Shown one piece after another: positions 8,505 to 16,791 of a DNA stretch of 64,000 nt. The DNA is taken from NCBI RefSeq assembly GCF_004345705.1, contig NZ_SLWV01000017.1:1-64000 (forward strand), in the 5' to 3' direction. Position 1 is the first letter of the stretch. The number at the start of each line of letters is the position of its first letter. A program made the position numbers and the translations under genes. The notes below the pieces were generated by a model. It did no database searches. It had not been told where the DNA came from and was given only the letters and a program-made list of their open reading frames with translations. The stretch comes from Marinisporobacter balticus (GTDB lineage: Bacteria; Bacillota; Clostridia; Peptostreptococcales; Thermotaleaceae).

Positions 8505-9665
8505 TTACATGACAGAAAGAATTTTCCCTATCAAAAGACCGCCACCAGTTCCTATGATATATCCCATCATAGCCATTAAAACGCCTATAGGAATCAAGGC
8601 TTCACTATATGCAGCGGCTAATATAGGTGCTGATGCTACACCTCCTATATTCGCTAGGCTCGCTACACCACATGTGAATAAGTCTAATTTGAATATTTTA
8701 GCTACTACAGCCAATACAATAGCATGCACCCCCAAAATTACAAATCCTGCAGTGATATACAGCGGCGCTTGTGTTAATTCTGCAAAATTTGCTCTTGAAG
8801 CAATCAATCCAACAATTGTATATAGCATAACATTTGATATTTGAGAGGATCCGGGTCTTTTTCCAAGAGATGTCATTGCACAGATAACCCCTGCAAGTGT
8901 AGCTATAATAACAGCCCATGTCGTTGCAGAAAGAAACGTTGTTTGCGGTAAAACTTGTGCCATAGCCTGTGACATCGCAGATACAAATAAACTTGAACCT
9001 AGTAACAATATCAAATCAAGAAATTCAATATTTTTTCTAGTTTCTTCACTTGAAGCTGCTAGTTGTTCTCCTACTTCATCAATTATACGCGTATCCGTTT
9101 TCGTCCATTTGTTAAACTTTTTTGCATAAGGTACACACGCAAGTAATAGCATAACCCATATCGAATAATCGATAGAATCAATAAGAAGGGTATATCCCAT
9201 ACTTGCATCTGATACATTCAACGCCCCTTGTATGGCTGCCATATTTCCTGTTCCACCCATCCAACTTCCTGCAAGAGCCGCAAAAGCTTTCCAAGTATCT
9301 GATTCATACATGCCTTTAAATATCCCATAGGAAATAATAAATCCTACTCCGATACTAAAAGAAGCTGCAAAAAATCCTAATAACATTTTGGGTCCTAGTT
9401 TCATAATTTGTCTCAAATCACATCTTAACAACATTAAAAATATCATAGCTGGTAACAAATTACCTTTTACTAACTTATAATACATATTCACATCATCTGT
9501 TTTCTGCCATACTTTAAACGTTGAGAGCAACATTACTACAAAATATAATAATACAATAGCTGGAACATATTCAAAAAATTTTCCTTTACTTTTTTTCTCT
9601 GCCAATACAATAAGGCTGGCAAATAAAATAATAAATGCTAGATACGTAAAACCATTTGTAATCAT
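8505..9665 (-). CDS. DUF819-family integral membrane protein (putative transporter)
   Basis: The 386-residue protein has about ten predicted membrane segments and the DUF819 (YjcL-like) hallmarks: a FAALAGSWMGGTGNMAAIQ segment near residue 130, a DSIDYSIWVMLLLACVPYA segment, and the inverted-repeat-like ANIGGVASAPILAAAYSEAL near 345. The substrate is not established for the family; placement ahead of a DUF3870 protein and a dipeptide epimerase suggests a peptide or amino-acid derivative. The ATG at 9665 has GGGAGG 7 nt upstream. It has its own sigma-A promoter (9949-9977) followed by a structured leader with a terminator, so expression is probably controlled by transcription attenuation. Confidence 0.85.
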   Translation of the reverse strand: MITNGFTYLAFIILFASLIVLAEKKSKGKFFEYVPAIVLLYFVVMLLSTFKVWQKTDDVNMYYKLVKGNLLPAMIFLMLLRCDLRQIMKLGPKMLLGFFAASFSIGVGFIISYGIFKGMYESDTWKAFAALAGSWMGGTGNMAAIQGALNVSDASMGYTLLIDSIDYSIWVMLLLACVPYAKKFNKWTKTDTRIIDEVGEQLAASSEETRKNIEFLDLILLLGSSLFVSAMSQAMAQVLPQTTFLSATTWAVIIATLAGVICAMTSLGKRPGSSQISNVMLYTIVGLIASRANFAELTQAPLYITAGFVILGVHAIVLAVVAKIFKLDLFTCGVASLANIGGVASAPILAAAYSEALIPIGVLMAMMGYIIGTGGGLLIGKILSVM

Positions 9666-9844
9666 ACTTCTTCCTCCCTTTTATTTTTATTTCAATTTTC
9701 ATTATCATTTATTTCCATACCAAAATTGATAATTTATTTGAATTCTTTATCGTTCGTCGTCCCCGTGTATTTGAACATTTTTTATCAATCTATCTATAAA
9801 AATATATTCATCTATCTCATGTATAGTACAATTCTCTTGGACAA

Positions 9845-9942
9845 AATAAAAAGGCTCGTCGATTAATCTAATAATCATACGAGCCTTATCTACGCTAATG
9901 CTTTGGGCACCTAAATAAATAAGGTCTAATTTGAAATTTTAT
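9845..9942 (-). promoter_or_regulatory. Riboswitch-like attenuator leader upstream of the DUF819 operon
   Basis: Minus-strand transcription from the promoter at 9949-9977 yields a roughly 100-nt leader. It ends in a terminator (AAGGCTCGT 9879-9887 with 9851-9859, inner GATTA/TAATC pairs, then a T-rich tract). Upstream, CCTTAT (9919-9924) can pair with ATAAGG (9884-9889), which would capture the 5' arm of the terminator. A second option pairs ACCT/AGGT (9922-9925 with 9909-9912) and GCC/GGC (9906-9908 with 9883-9885). Mutually exclusive pairings of this kind are the hallmark of an attenuation switch. It is not a T-box (no AGGGTGGNACCGCG) and I could not match it to a class from memory. Confidence 0.6.
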
Positions 9943-9948
9943 AATAGT

Positions 9949-9977
9949 ATTATATCAAAGCGCATTGATTATTTCAA
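9949..9977 (-). promoter_or_regulatory. Sigma-A promoter of the DUF819-DUF3870-epimerase block
   Basis: On the minus strand TTGAAA (9972-9977) and TATAAT (9949-9954) are separated by 17 bp. It lies about 280 nt upstream of the DUF819 start and directly upstream of the attenuator-like leader. Confidence 0.78.
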
Positions 9978-10084
9978 GTGAATTTTGAACAAATCAAATA
10001 ATTCAAATATTCAATCTATTTAAAAGTTTTACAAGAAAAGTTTTAACCCCCAACACCTTTGAATTATACATCTATGTTTTATTA

Positions 10085-10684
10085 CTATATTTCCCGCCTA
10101 CCTTCTAACGCCTTAGATAAAGTCACTTCATCAGCATATTCTAAATCTCCCCCCACAGGAATACCGTGCGCGATTCTTGTGACTTTTATGCCTGAAGGTT
10201 TTACGAGCTTTGAGATATACATAGCGGTCGCTTCCCCTTCTATCGTTGAGTTTGTAGCGAGTATCACTTCTTCCACTTCATCATTTTGAAGCCTTATCAA
10301 TAATTCTTTAATTCTAATCTCTTCTGGTCCTATTCCATCCATAGGGGATATCGCACCATGTAAAACATGATAAATTCCTTTAAATTCTCTTATTTTTTCC
10401 ATAGCAACAACATCTCTCGGATCTTCAACTACGCATATAAACCTTTTATCTCTTTGTGTATTCCTGCATATATTACACGGATCTATATCTGTCATATTGC
10501 CGCACTGAGAACAATATTTTATTTTCTTTTTCGCATCTACAATCGATTCTGATAGATTCACTACATCTGCTTCTCTCATATTTAATACGTGAAAAGCTAA
10601 TCGTTGTGCTGTTTTTCTCCCTATACCCGGAAGTTTTGAAAACTCTTCTATCAGTCTCGCCACAGGCGCAGCATAATAATTCAT
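10085..10684 (-). CDS. recR: Recombination mediator RecR
   Basis: The 199-residue RecR acts with RecF/RecO in loading RecA on SSB-coated gapped DNA. Visible are the N-terminal helix-hairpin-helix (KLPGIGRKTAQRLAF, about 16-30), a four-cysteine zinc finger (YCSQCGNMTDIDPCNIC, from about residue 56) and the Toprim domain (ICVVEDPRDVVAMEK... to IPVGGDLEYADE). The length is typical. The ATG at 10684 sits 8 nt behind AGGAGAGAGG; a GTG three codons upstream overlaps that signal and is less likely. It follows dnaX and ebfC in the conserved order, with a GC-rich hairpin just before it. The usual next gene, yaaL, is displaced by the DUF819 block. Confidence 0.97.
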   Translation of the reverse strand: MNYYAAPVARLIEEFSKLPGIGRKTAQRLAFHVLNMREADVVNLSESIVDAKKKIKYCSQCGNMTDIDPCNICRNTQRDKRFICVVEDPRDVVAMEKIREFKGIYHVLHGAISPMDGIGPEEIRIKELLIRLQNDEVEEVILATNSTIEGEATAMYISKLVKPSGIKVTRIAHGIPVGGDLEYADEVTLSKALEGRREI

Positions 10685-10713
10685 TTTACTCACCTCTCTC
10701 CTATACTAAAAGA

Positions 10714-10733
10714 GCCGAGCCTTAAGGCTCGGC
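10714..10733 (-). terminator. GC-rich hairpin between ebfC and recR
   Basis: GCCGAGCC (10714-10721) pairs with 10726-10733 around a TTAA loop; the minus strand then reads TCTTTTAG. With this short T-tract it is likely a partial terminator that lowers recR expression relative to ebfC. Confidence 0.55.
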
Positions 10734-10739
10734 ATTGAT

Positions 10740-11084
10740 TTAAAATAATCCTGGAACATTCATGCCCCCTGTAATTTTTCCCATCTCAGAATTCATCATA
10801 TCATCTGCTTTTCTTAGCGCTTCATTAACGGCAGCCATAATTAAGTCTTGAAGCATTTCTATATCATCTGGATCAACAACTTCTTGCTTGATCACTACAT
10901 CTAACAATTCTTTTTTTCCATTTACTTTTACAGATACAGCGCCACCACCCACACTAGCTTCTACTTCTTTTTCTTCTAATTCTGCTTGCGTTTTTTCCAT
11001 TTGTTTTTGCATCTTTTGAACCTGTTTCATCATATTGTTCATATTTCCAGGCATCATTGGCATTTTACCTTTCCCTTTTGCCAT
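10740..11084 (-). CDS. ebfC: YbaB/EbfC-family nucleoid-associated protein
   Basis: The 114-residue protein shows the YbaB/EbfC pattern: a methionine-rich N-terminus, a coiled helix (MMKQVQKMQKQMEKTQAELEE, roughly 20-40), then the VEASVGGGAVSVKVNGKKELLDV beta region and a helical end. The family forms dimers that bind DNA and alter nucleoid structure. The ATG at 11084 has GAGGAGG 7-8 nt upstream; an in-frame ATG at 11105 would place that signal inside the gene. It lies between dnaX and recR, the arrangement conserved across Firmicutes. Confidence 0.95.
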   Translation of the reverse strand: MAKGKGKMPMMPGNMNNMMKQVQKMQKQMEKTQAELEEKEVEASVGGGAVSVKVNGKKELLDVVIKQEVVDPDDIEMLQDLIMAAVNEALRKADDMMNSEMGKITGGMNVPGLF

Positions 11085-11223
11085 TTTAATCTCCTCCTCA
11101 TTCATTTCATGTATATGTATTTTAAATCACTTTAAACATCCTTAACCCTATTACGCCTTTATCATAGTATATTATATCATATATATTTTCCATATATAGA
11201 TCGAATCATTACAAAACCTTATT

Positions 11224-12855
11224 TTAGTCCTCTAAAATTTCAACTAGCCCTTCTCCAAACATCTCAATAATTTTTTTTGCTTCCATATCTTCTTGAGATG
11301 AATCCTTTTTTTCCTCAACAGGAAGATTCTCCAATTCATCCTCCATAACACACTTTAAGTGAACCTTTTGTCCCACCATCTCTGCAATGACACTTTCAAC
11401 AAATTCTTTATATGGACTCTTAGCCACTGCTTCTTTATGAAATCCAAAGCCACTTTTGAAAGATACCACCAAAACATTTTTTTCTACCTTCACAAGTTGT
11501 CCTTCTATAAGTACAGCGTATATAGAAATTTTTCTTTTTTTTATGACTTGTAGGATTTGATTCCATCCTTTTTTCAATCCATCAAAGTTTGCAGGAGTAA
11601 ACTTTTGCTTTGGCGTTTTCTCATTTATACTATTTTCTTGCTTTATATCTTTTTCTTCTTTGTTTTTCTCTTCAGCACCATGCTTTTGTATATTTATTTC
11701 CCCAGATCGAATCCTTTTCTCCAAAATTTCAATTCGTTCTATTAATCCTTCAACAGATTGATCCATCATAGGTTGGCATAGTTTTATAACAGCAACTTCT
11801 AGAAGTATTCTCGGTTGTGTTGCCCATTTGGCATCTACTGACGTTTGAGACAATTCTCGAATCGTTCTCATAATTGTATTCATTTGCACGTTCTTCCCTT
11901 GAGTCATTAAACGCTCAATATTTTCTTCCGAGAGATTAATAAGTCCTTTTAGCTCTTTTGACACCTTTGTCATCATAAGATTTCTGTAGTGCTCAATCAT
12001 ATCTTTGATAAATTGTTGTATGTCTTTTCCCGAAGCCACCAATTCCTCAATCAATTCTATGGCGTTTTTTACATCTCTATCTACAATATAATCAACTAAG
12101 CTGAATAAAAAAGAATCACTGACAACTCCAAGTATATCAATCACATCTTTATACGTAATTTCCCCTACCCCAAAAGATACGCATTGGTCTAATATACTTA
12201 AAGCATCACGAAGAGCTCCATCTGCATTTCTAGCAATTAATTTCAATCCACGTTCTTCCACTTTTATACGCATCTGACCACAAATATAGCTCATTCTCTT
12301 CACAATATCTTCTTCCGTTACACGTTTAAAATCGAACCTCTGACACCGTGAAAGAATTGTTGCAGGAATCTTATGCGGTTCTGTTGTAGCCAAAATAAAT
12401 ATCACATAATAAGGGGGATCCTCAAGGGTTTTAAGCAACGCATTAAAAGCCCCTGTAGAGAGCATATGTACCTCATCAATAATATATACTTTATAGCGTC
12501 CCTTTGTAGGTGGATATTTTACATTCTCTCGAAGTTCCCTAATATCATCTACACCATTATTGGAAGCCGCATCGATTTCTACCACATCCATAATACTCTC
12601 ATGCTGAATCCCAGTACAAATTTCGCATGTATTACAAGGATTATTATGATCATCAGGATTTAAACAATTTACAGCACGCGCTAATATTTTCGCTGTAGAT
12701 GTTTTCCCCGTTCCTCTTGTACCACAAAACAAATAGGCATGGGCAATATTATCATTTTTTATTTGGTTTCTTAAAGTTTGTGTAATATGATCTTGGCCTA
12801 CTACATCTTCAAAAACTTTCGGTCTCCACTTTCTATAAATAGCCACATATCCCAT
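11224..12855 (-). CDS. dnaX: DNA polymerase III subunit gamma/tau
   Basis: The 543-residue clamp-loader ATPase of the replisome carries an AAA+ domain with Walker A GTRGTGKTST near residue 45, a four-cysteine zinc module (CLNPDDHNNPCNTCEIC), Walker B IIDEVHML near 125 and the sensor region ILATTEPHKIPATILSRCQRFDF. Clamp-loader domains II-III follow (about 170-370), then a charged linker (about 395-430) and a small C-terminal domain that in tau contacts the polymerase. The ATG at 12855 follows GTAGGTGG. The gene is directly downstream of the SRP RNA and a tRNA-Ser gene, as in Bacillus. No programmed-frameshift signal was sought in detail. Confidence 0.97.
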   Translation of the reverse strand: MGYVAIYRKWRPKVFEDVVGQDHITQTLRNQIKNDNIAHAYLFCGTRGTGKTSTAKILARAVNCLNPDDHNNPCNTCEICTGIQHESIMDVVEIDAASNNGVDDIRELRENVKYPPTKGRYKVYIIDEVHMLSTGAFNALLKTLEDPPYYVIFILATTEPHKIPATILSRCQRFDFKRVTEEDIVKRMSYICGQMRIKVEERGLKLIARNADGALRDALSILDQCVSFGVGEITYKDVIDILGVVSDSFLFSLVDYIVDRDVKNAIELIEELVASGKDIQQFIKDMIEHYRNLMMTKVSKELKGLINLSEENIERLMTQGKNVQMNTIMRTIRELSQTSVDAKWATQPRILLEVAVIKLCQPMMDQSVEGLIERIEILEKRIRSGEINIQKHGAEEKNKEEKDIKQENSINEKTPKQKFTPANFDGLKKGWNQILQVIKKRKISIYAVLIEGQLVKVEKNVLVVSFKSGFGFHKEAVAKSPYKEFVESVIAEMVGQKVHLKCVMEDELENLPVEEKKDSSQEDMEAKKIIEMFGEGLVEILED

Positions 12856-13086
12856 TTATGCCACCTACTTTCCATATACAAAGTTGTATAGATCTATTCT
12901 AAATTTTTTACTAGGATTTATTAAGTATCTATAAGTCCTTCGGTATCATCTTAATAAATACCATTTATTCCTCATATACTATTTTTTTTATTATTCATTC
13001 ATCTATAAAATAATAACCAGTTCACTTTTTCATTATATTTTCATAATTTATTTTATCACTCAATATGTTTTTTTACTTATATAAGT

Positions 13087-13114
13087 AAAAAAACATGTAG
13101 AGAAACCTACATGT
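13087..13114 (-). terminator. Terminator of the SRP RNA gene
   Basis: ACATGTAG (13093-13100) pairs with CTACATGT (13107-13114) around a 6-nt loop; the minus strand continues with seven or more T residues. It lies about 17 nt past the 3' end of ffs. Confidence 0.85.
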
Positions 13115-13130
13115 CAAATGCTTATGTAAA

Positions 13131-13398
13131 GCTGTGCACCTATGGTTGATAAACTACTACAAACGTAACCTGTACAGTTAACTCGGTTCAGGCTCCCCCA
13201 CGGCACACAAGAGTGTCTGCTTACCGTTGCTTCCTTCCGAACCTGGCGGAGTTCACAGATTCTCGTTGCGCAGGACCCAATCTTCATCGCCACTTATACA
13301 GGGCAGACTTCACAGTAACAGACCGCCCATAGGTATTCAATCCTGCTATAGCGGATTGCAGGTTACAGGGCACCGCTACCTCCCCATCTAGCACAGCA
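13131..13398 (-). ncRNA. ffs: Signal recognition particle RNA, large (Alu-domain) type
   Basis: On the minus strand the sequence starts TGCTAGATGGGGAGGTAGC and contains GGTGCCCTGTAACCTGCAAT, GGGTCCTGCGCAA and the universally conserved SRP domain IV core CAGGTTCGGAAGGAAGCA. It ends near GGTGCACAGC. The roughly 268-nt length and the 5'/3' Alu domain match the scRNA of Bacillus rather than the short 4.5S RNA of enterobacteria. It binds Ffh for co-translational targeting of membrane and secreted proteins. It is placed between tRNA-Ser and dnaX as in other Firmicutes. End points are accurate to a few nucleotides. Confidence 0.96.
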
Positions 13399-13418
13399 AA
13401 CTTTATAAACTTTTCTAA

Positions 13419-13506
13419 TGGCGGAGAGAGCGGGACTCGAACCCGCGGGGCCTTACAGCCTTACACGCTTTCCAGGCGTGCCCCTTAGCCACTCGGTCAT
13501 CTCTCC
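13419..13506 (-). tRNA. tRNA-Ser (anticodon GGA)
   Basis: An 88-nt class II tRNA on the minus strand with acceptor stem GGAGAGA/TCTCTCC, discriminator G and encoded CCA. The anticodon stem-loop is CACGC-CTGGAAA-GCGTG (anticodon GGA), with a long variable arm and T-loop GGTTCGAGTCC. All stems pair. It lies 20 nt upstream of ffs on the same strand. Confidence 0.97.
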
Positions 13507-13678
13507 ATATACGTGATACATTATTATATTTTAATGAGCATTCCCATGTTTTACGGAACATATACTAATATATCATATATATCCTGCAATTACAAGTGTG
13601 TAATTCTTGTGTTTTATAGAAATAATTAGTAAAAGTACAACCAAGATATTGTCCTCTTGTATATTAATTGCATTTATA

Positions 13679-14029
13679 TTACTTCACAGCTGCAACAACA
13701 GACATCTCAATAAGAATTTCTTCTCTTGCCATTTTAGCTTCCACACAAGCTCTTGCAGGTTCAAATCCATTTTCAACCCATGCATCCCAAACTTCATTCA
13801 TATTTTGAAACAATGCCATATCTTTTATGTAAATGGTTGTAGAAAGTATATGCTGTTTATCTGATCCATATTGATCAAGCAACGCTTCAATTTTTTCTAA
13901 TACAACTTTTGTTTGTTCTTTTATATCTTTATCCTCATCACTACAAGTCTGCCCACATAAATAAACGGTTCCATTATGTACTACTGCACGGCTCATTCTC
14001 CCTGTACCTTCAAATCTCTTAATTCCCAT
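13679..14029 (-). CDS. RidA/YjgF-family protein
   Basis: The 116-residue protein is of the YjgF/YER057c/UK114 superfamily. It has the family's N-terminal SRAVVHNGTVYLCGQTC strand region, the helix LEKIEALLDQYGSDKQHILSTTIYI, and the C-terminal ARACVEAKMAREEILIEM segment, whose arginine corresponds to the residue that contacts the carboxylate of ligands in RidA proteins. True RidA hydrolyses reactive 2-aminoacrylate and related imines; this protein is shorter than typical RidA and could belong to another subgroup (Rid4-7 like), so the reaction is not assigned. The ATG at 14029 follows GAAGGAGG at about 12 nt. Neighbours (tRNA-Ser, AarF kinase) give no further hint. Confidence 0.88.
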   Translation of the reverse strand: MGIKRFEGTGRMSRAVVHNGTVYLCGQTCSDEDKDIKEQTKVVLEKIEALLDQYGSDKQHILSTTIYIKDMALFQNMNEVWDAWVENGFEPARACVEAKMAREEILIEMSVVAAVK

Positions 14030-14099
14030 TGTCCTTATTCCCTCCTTCTATTTTAATCTTCATTTTCTCATTATACTAAATCATGATCTTTATTTCAAA

Positions 14100-15680
14100 T
14101 CACATCTTCTCATTTCTAAGAATCAAAATCAAAATCCATATTCCCATAATCCCTGCACTTAAATAACCAACAAGTCCAAAAAATGAAATGTCATAGATTT
14201 TGGGTCCTACATTTGCAGTAATGACAAGTGATGATCCAATCACAATAGAGGCCATAATCAGAGCAAATACGATTCGATTTGTCATTTTGCTTAACTGATT
14301 GATGCTTTCTTCTAGATTTTTATGTTCTATTTGAACTTTAAGTTTTCCACCTAACGCACTATTGATTAGCTCTAATGTCTTAATAGGAATTTTTAATCCA
14401 TATTTTGATAATTGATAAATATTTTCTAATTGGTCAATTAGGTCTTGTTTATAATTTCTTTTTAAAATAAAATATTCCTTTATATAAGGTATCGCCACAT
14501 CCATAATATCCATATCTGGATCAAGTTTTGCTACTATCCCTTCAATCGTCATCATCCCTTTTAAAAACAGTGTCATATTTTTAGGCATAGCAATATTATT
14601 CCTTTTACTTGCATGGAACATTTCATTTAAGAGCTGCGGAAAATCAATATCTTGTAAGCTTTCTTGCACATATTTATTATAAATCTCCTCAATATCAGAA
14701 TAAAGGGTTTTTATATGAACTTCTCCTTTTTTTATTCCCATTCTTAAGACCCCTTGCGTTAGGGCTTCTACATCTCTTGTTGCTGCTGCGTATAATAAAT
14801 CATTGAGCTTATTTTTCATATTTTTATCTAAAAAACCCATCATCCCAAAATCAATATACGCAATTTTCTTGTCACAAATAAATATATTTCCAGGATGCGG
14901 ATCTGCATGGAAAAAACCATCTTTAAAGATTTGTTTCACATAATTATCTGCAAGCTTTTTTGCTAGATCTTTTAGGTTATATCCTTTCTTCTTGAGTTCG
15001 TCAACATTGTTTATTTTTATCCCTTTTATATATTCCATCCCTAATATATTGGAAGTAGTATATTCCTTATATACCTTTGGGCAAATAATATAGCTTGCTT
15101 CTTTATGGTTTTTATGAAAATGTTCAATATTTTTCACTTCATTAGAAAAGTCTAATTCCTGTTGCATGGTCCGCCCTAATTCATCCACTACTTCTTGAAA
15201 ATCAATCACATGCTTTTGAGGTACAAATTTTCCAATTTTCATAAGTCTTTTTAATAGTGCAATATCACTAAGCATGGCTTCCTTTACATTAGGTCGTTGA
15301 ATTTTTAGGACAACTTGTTCACCGTTTTCTGTGCATGCCAAATGGACTTGCGCCATAGAAGCAGATGCAATGGGCTCTGGGTCAAAATGCGCGAACAGAT
15401 TTTTTATAGCACTTCCTAATTCTTTTTCTATGATTGCTTTTACATCTTCATATTTCTCTGTTTTTACACGGTCTTGTAGTTTTTCAAACTCATGGATATA
15501 TTCATCCGGCAAAACATCCGGACGTGTGGACAATATTTGCCCTATTTTCACAAAGGTGGGTCCTAATTCTTCCAGCGCTTGTCTTGCCTTTTCTGGATTC
15601 ATTCTCCCCTTTTTTATGCCATGTTTTACAAAAACAGAAACAATCTCTCTGATTCTTTTTCTTTCATTGATTTTACTCAT
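14100..15680 (-). CDS. AarF/ABC1/UbiB kinase-family protein
   Basis: The 526-residue atypical kinase has the family's KxGQ motif (FVKIGQILSTRPDVLP, about 45-60), the A-rich loop ASASMAQVHLA, the lysine in VVLKIQRP, the catalytic GFFHADPHPGNIF (about 253) and the metal-binding IDFGMMG. Two hydrophobic helices close the C-terminus (about 465-520), so it is membrane-anchored. In aerobes UbiB supports ubiquinone biosynthesis; in anaerobic Firmicutes the substrate is unknown and a role in lipid or isoprenoid homeostasis is only inferred. Transcription is from a near-consensus promoter at 15730-15758, divergent from the hnd operon. The ATG at 15680 has AAGGAA somewhat far upstream. Confidence 0.9.
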   Translation of the reverse strand: MSKINERKRIREIVSVFVKHGIKKGRMNPEKARQALEELGPTFVKIGQILSTRPDVLPDEYIHEFEKLQDRVKTEKYEDVKAIIEKELGSAIKNLFAHFDPEPIASASMAQVHLACTENGEQVVLKIQRPNVKEAMLSDIALLKRLMKIGKFVPQKHVIDFQEVVDELGRTMQQELDFSNEVKNIEHFHKNHKEASYIICPKVYKEYTTSNILGMEYIKGIKINNVDELKKKGYNLKDLAKKLADNYVKQIFKDGFFHADPHPGNIFICDKKIAYIDFGMMGFLDKNMKNKLNDLLYAAATRDVEALTQGVLRMGIKKGEVHIKTLYSDIEEIYNKYVQESLQDIDFPQLLNEMFHASKRNNIAMPKNMTLFLKGMMTIEGIVAKLDPDMDIMDVAIPYIKEYFILKRNYKQDLIDQLENIYQLSKYGLKIPIKTLELINSALGGKLKVQIEHKNLEESINQLSKMTNRIVFALIMASIVIGSSLVITANVGPKIYDISFFGLVGYLSAGIMGIWILILILRNEKM

Positions 15681-15729
15681 CTCATACCATTTCCTTATGA
15701 TTATTTAAAATAATTATATTTATATTATC

Positions 15730-15758
15730 ATGTTATCAATGTGAAAATACAAAGTCAA
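15730..15758 (-). promoter_or_regulatory. Sigma-A promoter of the AarF-like gene
   Basis: On the minus strand TTGACT (15753-15758) and TAACAT (15730-15735) are 17 bp apart, about 50 nt before the start codon. Confidence 0.65.
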
Positions 15759-15884
15759 TCCCACAAAACATACCGTCGTCCATTCTCAATTTACTATGAT
15801 TATTAACGAAATATGCATGATCTCATACCCATTCGGGAACATTATACAAAGATATATCTAAAATCTTTTAGAAAGGAAGGTGAC

Positions 15885-16364
15885 ATGATGGCAAATGATT
15901 TACCAAAAGAAAAATTTGATGCATTAGAAAAATATATTGATAGCTTTCAATCAACAAAAGGCACCCTCATCGAAGTGCTTCACAAAGCGCAGGATCTATT
16001 TGGCTATCTTCCAAGAGATGTACAACTCTTTGTAGCAAGAAAACTCGGTATTCCTGGCGCTGAAGTTTTTGGTGTAGTAAGTTTTTACTCCTATTTTACA
16101 ACAAAACCTGAAGGAAAGCATTCCATCAGTGTATGCATGGGTACTGCATGTTTTGTAAAGGGTGCAGATAAAATTTTAGATCAATTAAAAGAAAAACTCG
16201 AAATCGTATCAGGCGAAACAACAAAAGATGACCTTTTCACATTAAAAGAAGTTCGCTGCATCGGTGCCTGTGGACTGGCACCAGTAGTTATGGTTGATGG
16301 CAAAGTATATGGCAGAGTAAAAACGGATGATATAGATACGATTATTGATACTTACCGTAAATAG
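15885..16364 (+). CDS. hndA: NAD(P)-linked [FeFe]-hydrogenase subunit, NuoE-like [2Fe-2S] protein (HndA type)
   Basis: The 159-residue thioredoxin-fold protein has the 24-kDa/NuoE cysteine pattern: CMGTAC near residue 83-88 and CIGACG near 125-129, binding one [2Fe-2S] cluster. An N-terminal helical bundle precedes it (LIEVLHKAQDLFGYLPRDVQ). It passes electrons between the flavin subunit and other clusters in NAD(P)-dependent hydrogenases. The ATG at 15885 has AAGGAAGG 4-5 nt upstream, and the adjacent ATG one codon on is equally possible. It is the first gene of a four-gene set A-B-C-D with short gaps (11, 23 and 12 nt), the order known from the Hnd complex of Desulfovibrio. Confidence 0.93.
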   Translation: MMANDLPKEKFDALEKYIDSFQSTKGTLIEVLHKAQDLFGYLPRDVQLFVARKLGIPGAEVFGVVSFYSYFTTKPEGKHSISVCMGTACFVKGADKILDQLKEKLEIVSGETTKDDLFTLKEVRCIGACGLAPVVMVDGKVYGRVKTDDIDTIIDTYRK

Positions 16365-16375
16365 GAGGTAGCAGC

Positions 16376-16768
16376 ATGCAAATTAAATCCATAGAAGAAT
16401 TGAAAAAAATTCGGGAAAAATCTCTAAAAAAAGTGAATTTAAGAGAACATGGAGAAGAAAGTGGCGACCAAATAGAAGTCTTAGTGGGTATGGCAACCTG
16501 CGGCATTGCATCGGGGGCACGAGAAACTTTAAGTGCAATTGTAGATCAAGTGTCCAAGGAAAATCTTGAAAATGTAAAAATCATTCCAGTAGGTTGTATT
16601 GGCTATTGTCACAGCGAGCCCATTGTGCAGTTAAATATCCCTGGTCAAAACCCGATTCTTTACGGAAAAGTAGATGGGGAAAAGGGGCGCGAAATTGTAA
16701 AAAAACATATAAAAGGCGGAGAACCTTTAAAAGAATCTATTATAGATGCTTCATTTGATCGCGCATAA
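16376..16768 (+). CDS. hndB: Thioredoxin-like [2Fe-2S] ferredoxin, hydrogenase subunit HndB type
   Basis: The 130-residue protein has a short charged N-terminal helix and then a [2Fe-2S] thioredoxin-like ferredoxin domain with cysteines in VGMATCGIASGA and PVGCIGYCHSEP. Size, order and sequence match HndB, the small subunit of NAD(P)-reducing, electron-bifurcating [FeFe]-hydrogenases. It follows hndA by 11 nt behind AGGAGG. Three-subunit hydrogenases such as Thermotoga HydABC lack a separate subunit of this type, so its presence identifies the four-subunit Hnd architecture. Confidence 0.9.
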   Translation: MQIKSIEELKKIREKSLKKVNLREHGEESGDQIEVLVGMATCGIASGARETLSAIVDQVSKENLENVKIIPVGCIGYCHSEPIVQLNIPGQNPILYGKVDGEKGREIVKKHIKGGEPLKESIIDASFDRA

Positions 16769-16791
16769 TTTTTTTATAGAGGAGGGAGCGC

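Noticed and set aside
9845..9942. T-box or SAM/lysine riboswitch upstream of the DUF819 gene
   Set aside because: The T-box core AGGGTGGNACCGCG and the conserved cores of the larger classes are absent; the leader is too short for them.
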